DNA from: an uncultured Porphyromonadaceae bacterium
Lineage (GTDB): Bacteria > Bacteroidota > Bacteroidia > Bacteroidales > Muribaculaceae
NCBI GenBank assembly: GCA_947176545.1
Contig: CAMWRB010000006.1
Coordinates: 1-19,597 of the forward strand
Length of the DNA: 19,597 nt
Direction of reading: 5' to 3'
The notes under the pieces are model-generated. The model ran no database searches and was not told the DNA's origin. It was given only the letters and a program-made list of their open reading frames with translations. A program made the position numbers and the translations under genes. Position 1 is the first letter of the stretch. Each line of letters opens with the position of its first letter. Below are positions 15,011-19,597 of the stretch, piece after piece.

Positions 15011-15283
15011 TTATTTCACTTCATCAAGGAAAACACGTGAGGGCTTGAATGCCGGCACTTTGTGTTCGGGAATGATGATAGCTGTATTCTTAGAGATGTT
15101 GCGTGCAGTTTTCTCCTTGCGAGTCTTGATGACGAAGCTGCCGAAACCTCTGAGATAAACATTGTTGCCATGAGCCATTGAGTCTTTGACTACCTCCATG
15201 AATTTCTCGACTGTCTGAAGCACAGCTGCCTTTTCAAGACCGGTGCTGCGAGATATTTCATTAACAATATCTGCTTTTGTCAT
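15011..15283 (-). CDS. HU family DNA-binding protein
   Basis: This 90-residue nucleoid protein is the length of classical HU/IHF subunits. Two N-terminal helices (MTKADIVNEISRSTGLEKAA and the following stretch) are followed by VYLRGFGSFVIKTRKEKTARN, the conserved turn and start of the DNA-binding beta-arm. It has IPEHKVPAFKPSRVF at the C-terminus, where the proline in the arm and the FKPS-type motif are usual for the family. As a dimer it binds and bends DNA with little sequence preference. It is the first gene of a group with the small basic ribosomal-like protein and RNase E/G, which suits growth-linked expression. Confidence 0.95.
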   Translation of the reverse strand: MTKADIVNEISRSTGLEKAAVLQTVEKFMEVVKDSMAHGNNVYLRGFGSFVIKTRKEKTARNISKNTAIIIPEHKVPAFKPSRVFLDEVK

Positions 15284-15380
15284 TGATGTGAAAATTTAAA
15301 GATTATCTATAAATACTTAATATTCAATAAAATGCCTTAAATCACATGAGGGCATAGTACCCTAATGAATTTTGGCATTG

Positions 15381-15408
15381 CAAATATCGTAATTTTTTTT
15401 GAAACAAC
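15381..15408 (-). promoter_or_regulatory. Possible promoter of the HU gene
   Basis: The minus strand has GTTG at 15405-15408 and, after 16 bases, GATATTTG at 15381-15388, one mismatch from TAnnTTTG. This would give a leader of about 90 bases. The match is imperfect and the spacing is at the short end. Confidence 0.35.
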
Positions 15409-15453
15409 AGCTATAATATGCTATTTTTCTTAACTATGAGACTGTAAAAAAGC

Positions 15454-16080
15454 CTATAAAAGGGGGGCATCGGAGGCACTCTCAATCACCGCTCCCTCGA
15501 CTTTGGATAATAATCCGGTAATCTCATCAAATCTTGATTCACGGACATTAAGCACAAGACGACATACGTTGTCAAATTCCTGAGACAATATCTCGACACC
15601 CGGCAAACGCGCGATACGCATCACTCCGTCAAGACATACATAACCTACCGACACTTCGACGGTACGGCTTTTATAACACTCCATACGTCCGGCATCCTCA
15701 AGGGCCAGCCGGGCCGATTCACGGTAGGCCTGAATCAATCCCGATGTTCCGAGCTTGATACCACCGAAGTATCTCACGACGCATACCACTACATCTGTCA
15801 GTCCGGCACTCCGAATCTGCCCCAAAATAGGCTTTCCGGCTGTTCCCGACGGCTCGCCGTTGTCGTTGAGCTGCCAATCGCCGCCGTCCGGCCCGAGGGC
15901 GTATGCCCAGCAAACATGACGCGCATCGTGATATTCATTCTGAATGCTCCGGATGTATTCACGCGCTTCATCTGAATTTTTGACCTTATAGGCAAAGGCC
16001 AGAAAACGGCTCATCTTCTCACGAAGCTGCCCTTTACCGGTCTTTGCTATATTATAATATATGTCGTCTCCCTCAATCAT
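15454..16080 (-). CDS. YigZ/IMPACT family protein
   Basis: This 208-residue soluble protein has the UPF0029/IMPACT N-terminal domain. YHDARHVCWAY (50-60), NDNGEPSGTAGKPIL (72-86) and VVRYFGGIKLGTSGLIQAY (101-119) are the diagnostic blocks. The C-terminal half is the alpha/beta domain usual for bacterial YigZ. Its biochemical role is not settled; eukaryotic IMPACT inhibits Gcn2 activation through translation-linked contacts, and bacterial YigZ is thought to bind nucleic acid. The start codon overlaps the stop of the DJ-1 gene by ATGA (16077-16080), implying coupled translation. Confidence 0.93.
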   Translation of the reverse strand: MIEGDDIYYNIAKTGKGQLREKMSRFLAFAYKVKNSDEAREYIRSIQNEYHDARHVCWAYALGPDGGDWQLNDNGEPSGTAGKPILGQIRSAGLTDVVVCVVRYFGGIKLGTSGLIQAYRESARLALEDAGRMECYKSRTVEVSVGYVCLDGVMRIARLPGVEILSQEFDNVCRLVLNVRESRFDEITGLLSKVEGAVIESASDAPLL

Positions 16081-16661
16081 CCGAAGTCAAATTCCTCATT
16101 GCTGACAGGATAGAACAGCATGCCGTTGGCAACCTTGACAGCCTCCAGCTCGCCGATAGTCTCCCGAACGATATTGAGCGCGAAGAGCATAGAATTGGCA
16201 GGACCGTTTGCGGTTACAAATTTACCGCTTACAACGACCGGCTGGTCCACATATTCGGCACCCTCCAAATGCTCCTCAAAACCGGGATAGCATGTAGCCT
16301 TCTCGCCCTTGAGCAGACCAATCTTACCGAGTACCACTGCCGGAGCGGCGCATATGGCGGCAATACGGCCGTTGGCACTTTTTGCCTGACCTTCCAGCAA
16401 TCCGTGGAGCGGTGCAAAGTCATAGAGGTTGTCAGCACCGGGGAGTCCTCCGGGGAGAATGAGCCACGCCGGATTATCAAACAGAGTATTGTCAAACAAT
16501 ACGTCGGCACGAACTACGATGCCATGTGCTCCCTTGACCTGAAGGGCACTGGTTATTGAGACGGTCTTGACATCAAGCCCGGCACGCCGCAAGACATCGA
16601 CAGTGGTCAGAGCCTCTATCTCCTCAAAGCCTTCGGCAAGAAACAGAAATGATTGATTCAT
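16077..16661 (-). CDS. DJ-1/PfpI family protein (YajL/ThiJ-like)
   Basis: This 194-residue cytoplasmic protein has the DJ-1 fold. Reactive cysteine C104 sits in the nucleophile elbow AAICAAPAVVLG. The partner glutamate E16 lies in LAEGFEEIEALTTVDVLRRAG, aligned with DJ-1 E18, and LILPGG is at 67-72. DJ-1/YajL proteins protect against oxidative or carbonyl stress; the deglycase activity claimed for the family is disputed, so I do not assign a reaction. I chose the ATG at 16661 (MNQSFLFLAEGFEE) because it aligns with homologues; an upstream in-frame start would add only five residues. It is first in a two-gene unit with the YigZ protein. Confidence 0.93.
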   Translation of the reverse strand: MNQSFLFLAEGFEEIEALTTVDVLRRAGLDVKTVSITSALQVKGAHGIVVRADVLFDNTLFDNPAWLILPGGLPGADNLYDFAPLHGLLEGQAKSANGRIAAICAAPAVVLGKIGLLKGEKATCYPGFEEHLEGAEYVDQPVVVSGKFVTANGPANSMLFALNIVRETIGELEAVKVANGMLFYPVSNEEFDFG

Positions 16662-16795
16662 AATGTTAAGTAGCAATTGTGTATTTAAATATTATTATAT
16701 ATTCCGACTGTAAAAATATCCGTCAATGCAACGTTCCGAAAAATTATATGGCGGGAGAGATTTGATTACAATCGTCAAATATAATATATTTTTAT

Positions 16796-16803
16796 TATTT
16801 TTG
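16796..16803 (+). promoter_or_regulatory. Possible -7 element of the apbE-rmuC unit
   Basis: TATTTTTG matches TAnnTTTG and sits 69 bases before the apbE start, within a strongly A/T-rich region between divergent operons. No clear TTG is found at the usual -33 distance, and chance matches are common in such sequence. Confidence 0.35.
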
Positions 16804-16872
16804 CATTATACGAAATCAAATTTATGAGTTCAACGCATTTTTATTTGAGATTTTATATTATTCAGTCTGAAA

Positions 16873-17877
16873 ATGAATATGAAATATATATCCCTGACTC
16901 TGTTTTTTAACGCGCTCTTTTTAGCTGCCGGTATCCTTCTCACAGGATGTAATTCCGATTCAGGTTGGCAACAGACATCGGGTATTATATGGAATACGGC
17001 CTATAACGTGACATGGGAAGGAGCCACGTCACTGACAGATTCAATCATTCCTGCGACATACCCGGTCGACTCATCACTATCAGTGTTCAACGACTCATCG
17101 TTAGTCAGTAAGGTCAATATGTCGCTCTCCACACCGGTCAACAGCCACTTCGAACATATATATACCGAGAGCCGGCGCATCAACAGGTTATCCGGAGGGA
17201 TGTTTGACCCCACACTATCACCCGCCATCACAGCCTGGGGGGTCGGCAAAGGACATAGAGCCAATTCCGACACACTGCGTTGCGACAGTCTCAAAGTGTT
17301 CACCGGCATAGATAAGACCCGTTTGAGAGACGGCGTTTTATATAAGGATGATATAAGGACAGAGTTTAACTTTTCGGCCCTGGCCAAGGGGTATGGAGTT
17401 GATTTGGTATCGGATATGTTCAAGCGTAACGGTGTCTGCAATTATCTTGTGGAAATCGGGGGTGAGATAGTATGCTCAGGACTTAACAGCCGCAGACAAC
17501 CCTGGCATATTGCCATTGATGTCCCCGAGAGCGGCCACAACCCCGGTGAGGAGATTGCCGCAATCATTTCTATGAGTGACGGTGCTGTCGCCACTTCCGG
17601 AAATTACCGCAATTACCACAACACGAAAGAGGGTGCACAATATGGTCACACCATCTCCCCGCTGACCTGCCGGCCCGTTTCCACGGATGTCATATCCGCC
17701 ACCGTCGTCGCACCATGCTGTATAACAGCAGATGCAATAGCTACAACGTGCATGGCCGTCGGGGCAGACAAAGCCATGACAATATGCAAATCGGAGGGGT
17801 TGCCGGTCATGCTCATCCTGCGGGATATGAGAGTCATAATGTCCGATGATTTTAAAAAGTTGGTTGTAAAGAAATAA
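16873..17877 (+). CDS. apbE: FAD:protein FMN transferase (ApbE), lipoprotein
   Basis: This 334-residue envelope enzyme attaches FMN through a phosphodiester bond to Ser/Thr of target proteins, such as NqrC/RnfG-type subunits, using FAD and Mg2+. An N-terminal lipoprotein signal with lipobox LTGC (C26) predicts membrane anchoring outside the cytoplasm. Family blocks are FNFSALAKGYGVDLV, YLVEIGGEIVCSG, DGAVATSGNYRNY and, near the end, ATVVAPCCITADAIATTCMAVG, which holds the aspartate and threonine of the metal site. The usual HxIDPRTG block reads HTISPLTCRPV here, with Ser for Asp and Cys for Gly, so it is slightly divergent. The start at 16873 is followed by another ATG at 16879. rmuC follows after nine bases. 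No NQR/RNF genes are in the window. Confidence 0.94.
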   Translation: MNMKYISLTLFFNALFLAAGILLTGCNSDSGWQQTSGIIWNTAYNVTWEGATSLTDSIIPATYPVDSSLSVFNDSSLVSKVNMSLSTPVNSHFEHIYTESRRINRLSGGMFDPTLSPAITAWGVGKGHRANSDTLRCDSLKVFTGIDKTRLRDGVLYKDDIRTEFNFSALAKGYGVDLVSDMFKRNGVCNYLVEIGGEIVCSGLNSRRQPWHIAIDVPESGHNPGEEIAAIISMSDGAVATSGNYRNYHNTKEGAQYGHTISPLTCRPVSTDVISATVVAPCCITADAIATTCMAVGADKAMTICKSEGLPVMLILRDMRVIMSDDFKKLVVKK

Positions 17878-17886
17878 TTTAAACCT

Positions 17887-19074
17887 ATGGATACCCTCAC
17901 TGCAATACTTATTATAATATGCTTCGTGACAGTCACGGTATTGATATATGTAGTCTTGAATCATCGTTCGCGTATGGCCTTGGAGAATGCAAGGAGACAA
18001 TATCAGGAGGAGCTCGACCTGCTCGAACGCCGTATTAACGAGCAGTCACAGGAGATGGTTCAAAAGTTTGTGCAGCAGTCCAGACTCGAATTTCAAGCTC
18101 TTGCCGACGACATACTCACCACACGCGAGGAACGTCTCAACCGTGAGAACGAACGACAAATCAACACCCTCCTCACACCGTTGAACTCCAACATCGAGAA
18201 CTTCAAAAAGGCTATTGACAGCTATTATATGGCTGAAAACCGCGACAAAGGAATTATTTCAAATCAGCTTAAGGACCTGATACTGTCCAACCGGGTTATT
18301 GCTGATGAAGCGCGCAGGCTGTCTGCAGCATTATCGGGTAATACCCGTGTACAGGGTAAATGGGGTGAGACTATTCTCGAAAACATGCTTGTCAAAGCAG
18401 GTATGATTAAGGGTGTCAATTACCTGACACAAGTCAATAAAGACTCCAACGGAGTGATACGTGATGAGGATGACCGCAGTCAGAAACCGGACATGGTCGT
18501 ACTCCTCCCGGAGGGTCAGAAGATTATAATTGATGCGAAGGTCTCACTTACCTATTACCTGCAATATACAGACTGTGAGAATAACGAGACAGCCGAAGCA
18601 ATGCTCAAACGTCATGCGGAGTCCGTACGGAAACATGTGGATGAACTGGCACGCAAACAGTATCACAAAAACATCGAAGGGGCTATGGAACATACGCTTA
18701 TGTTCATACCCAATGACATGGCCTACATATCGGCTGTCAGTCATACACCCGATTTGTGGGACTACGCTTACAGCCGCAACGTTGTCATAGTTTCAGGCAC
18801 CCATCTTCTCTCCGTCCTGCAAATCATCAAGCAGCTATGGCGTGTCGAAAATCAGAATCGTAATGCCGAGGAGATTGCGCGTCTCGGCGGATTGATATTC
18901 GACAAACTAGTAACATTCATGAATGACTTCACCGATATTCAACGCCATATAGATGCGACATCCAAGGCATATGAAAAGTGTGTCTCACACATCGAACATT
19001 CATCAGTCGGACTTAAAGTACGGGCTACAAAGTTGCGTGATTTGGGTAGTAAAACCACCAAAACCATCCGATAA
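17887..19074 (+). CDS. rmuC: DNA recombination protein RmuC
   Basis: This 395-residue protein has an N-terminal membrane anchor (about 5-24, TAILIIICFVTVTVLIYVVL), a long coiled coil (about 30-115), and a PD-(D/E)XK-type nuclease-like domain with GKWGE (E161), QKPDMVV (D202) and IIIDAKVS (D216, K218). RmuC limits inversions at short inverted repeats in E. coli and is annotated as a putative nuclease acting in recombination; more recent work links RmuC-type proteins to defence against foreign DNA, but that is not shown by this sequence. It starts nine bases after the apbE stop and is very likely cotranscribed, although no functional link is obvious. Confidence 0.95.
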   Translation: MDTLTAILIIICFVTVTVLIYVVLNHRSRMALENARRQYQEELDLLERRINEQSQEMVQKFVQQSRLEFQALADDILTTREERLNRENERQINTLLTPLNSNIENFKKAIDSYYMAENRDKGIISNQLKDLILSNRVIADEARRLSAALSGNTRVQGKWGETILENMLVKAGMIKGVNYLTQVNKDSNGVIRDEDDRSQKPDMVVLLPEGQKIIIDAKVSLTYYLQYTDCENNETAEAMLKRHAESVRKHVDELARKQYHKNIEGAMEHTLMFIPNDMAYISAVSHTPDLWDYAYSRNVVIVSGTHLLSVLQIIKQLWRVENQNRNAEEIARLGGLIFDKLVTFMNDFTDIQRHIDATSKAYEKCVSHIEHSSVGLKVRATKLRDLGSKTTKTIR

Positions 19075-19130
19075 TCATACTTGCGCGTGAATATCAGATA
19101 ATCCACCGTCCATGCTGTCGGCAGACCGGC

Positions 19131-19597
19131 TTAACGTATAAAACGCGGTGCACGGAAATATAGACCGAACGATATTCCGAAATTCCAGTTGTTACCCGGA
19201 TTAGTCAGATAATTGCCGTATATGGACAGGGAGGCAAACGAGAAATTATACACGGCGGCTACCTCACCGATGAACTGTGTTCCGTGCAACCAACCGTCAT
19301 AGCGGGCATTTCCATCTGCATCGGCACCAATGTTGCGAACAGGTTGATAGCCATAGAAACTGCCACGCAACTGCAGATTGCTGACCGGATTCCAGATTGG
19401 GAGAAAACCTATTGCAACATAATTGTCATTTCTGAATGCAGGGTTAAAATAGTTGCGCGTGGATGGTGTCGGAGCGAAAGCTGCCTCTCTGATTTTGTCC
19501 GCCATATAGGTGCCGTACACTCTTTGGAATGACATAAGTCCCTGTTCAATTTCCCCGAATACGAAATGCTTATGCACGGGATAGTATCGTTCCAACG
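19131..19597 (-). CDS. C-terminal beta-barrel of a probable patatin-like phospholipase (N-terminus outside window)
   Basis: A minus-strand frame runs from the window edge to TAA at 19131 with no start codon that suits a complete protein, so it is the last 155 or so residues of a longer gene. The visible part is rich in alternating aromatic and small residues with Asn/Gly turns, typical of outer-membrane beta strands. The stretch AAFAPTPSTRNYFNPAFRNDNY followed by GFLPIWNPVSNLQLRGSFYG resembles the barrel at the end of Bacteroidota patatin-like phospholipase proteins (surface-antigen type); the motif is given here only in part. The catalytic GxSxG patatin region would be outside. It could instead be another BamA-like barrel protein. 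It converges on rmuC; no clear terminator is visible in the 56-base gap. Confidence 0.6.
   Translation of the reverse strand, partial: LERYYPVHKHFVFGEIEQGLMSFQRVYGTYMADKIREAAFAPTPSTRNYFNPAFRNDNYVAIGFLPIWNPVSNLQLRGSFYGYQPVRNIGADADGNARYDGWLHGTQFIGEVAAVYNFSFASLSIYGNYLTNPGNNWNFGISFGLYFRAPRFIR

Noticed and set aside
15441..15475. Possible terminator after the YigZ-family gene (TTTTTT run on the minus strand)
   Set aside because: The T-run follows only a three-base GCC/GGC pairing; the stem is too weak to call.
17887..19074. RmuC as part of an anti-phage or defence island
   Set aside because: No nuclease partner, methylase, toxin or other defence gene is nearby; its neighbours are housekeeping genes.
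19075..19130. Terminator between convergent rmuC and the patatin-like gene
   Set aside because: I looked for a stem on both strands in the 56-base gap and found only short imperfect pairings with no T-run.

Overview
This 19.6-kb window looks like an ordinary chromosomal segment of a Bacteroidota species, most likely order Bacteroidales. Three things support this. Several genes belong to families typical of that phylum: an OmpA porin of Bacteroidales type, DUF4494, DUF4492 next to cydAB, a paired half-size ChrA, and a patatin-like protein with an outer-membrane barrel. Start codons are mostly preceded by A/T-rich leaders rather than Shine-Dalgarno sites. At least four upstream regions carry the Bacteroidota -7 element TAnnTTTG, three of them as exactly TATCTTTG. 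A Muribaculaceae-like source is a guess from overall protein character, not something the sequence proves. I saw no rRNA, tRNA, CRISPR array, insertion sequence, integrase or other mobile-element signature.

Layout. 1-625 (-): pseudouridine synthase of the RluA type, cut by the window edge at its C-terminus. 825-2027 (-): OmpA-family porin with its own promoter and a strong UUCG-capped terminator. 2245-4284 (-): transketolase. 4418-5794 (-): sugar-type MFS transporter whose stop codon lies inside a hairpin. 5930-7070 (-): DUF4494 protein followed by the PLP-homeostasis protein YggS. 7220-10288 (+): DUF4492, cydA and cydB (cytochrome bd oxidase). 10442-12920 (+): two half-size chromate transporters and folC, joined by two ATGA stop/start overlaps. 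13106-15283 (-): HU protein, a 29-residue very basic protein resembling bS22/mS38, and RNase E/G. 15454-16661 (-): DJ-1/PfpI protein and a YigZ/IMPACT protein, joined by an ATGA overlap. 16873-19074 (+): lipoprotein-type ApbE flavin transferase and RmuC. 19131-19597 (-): C-terminal barrel of a probable patatin-like phospholipase, cut by the window edge.

Functionally the window is housekeeping: pentose-phosphate metabolism, microaerobic respiration, folate polyglutamylation, RNA processing, nucleoid structure, cofactor handling and envelope. The points most worth a second look are regulatory. Fully overlapping divergent promoters lie between the DUF4494 and cyd operons. A perfect 34-bp palindrome lies between cydB and the chr-folC operon. 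A structured leader with a 16-codon reading frame precedes the RNase E/G gene. A tiny basic ribosomal-protein-like gene sits between HU and RNase E/G. I did not find a convincing new multi-gene system.
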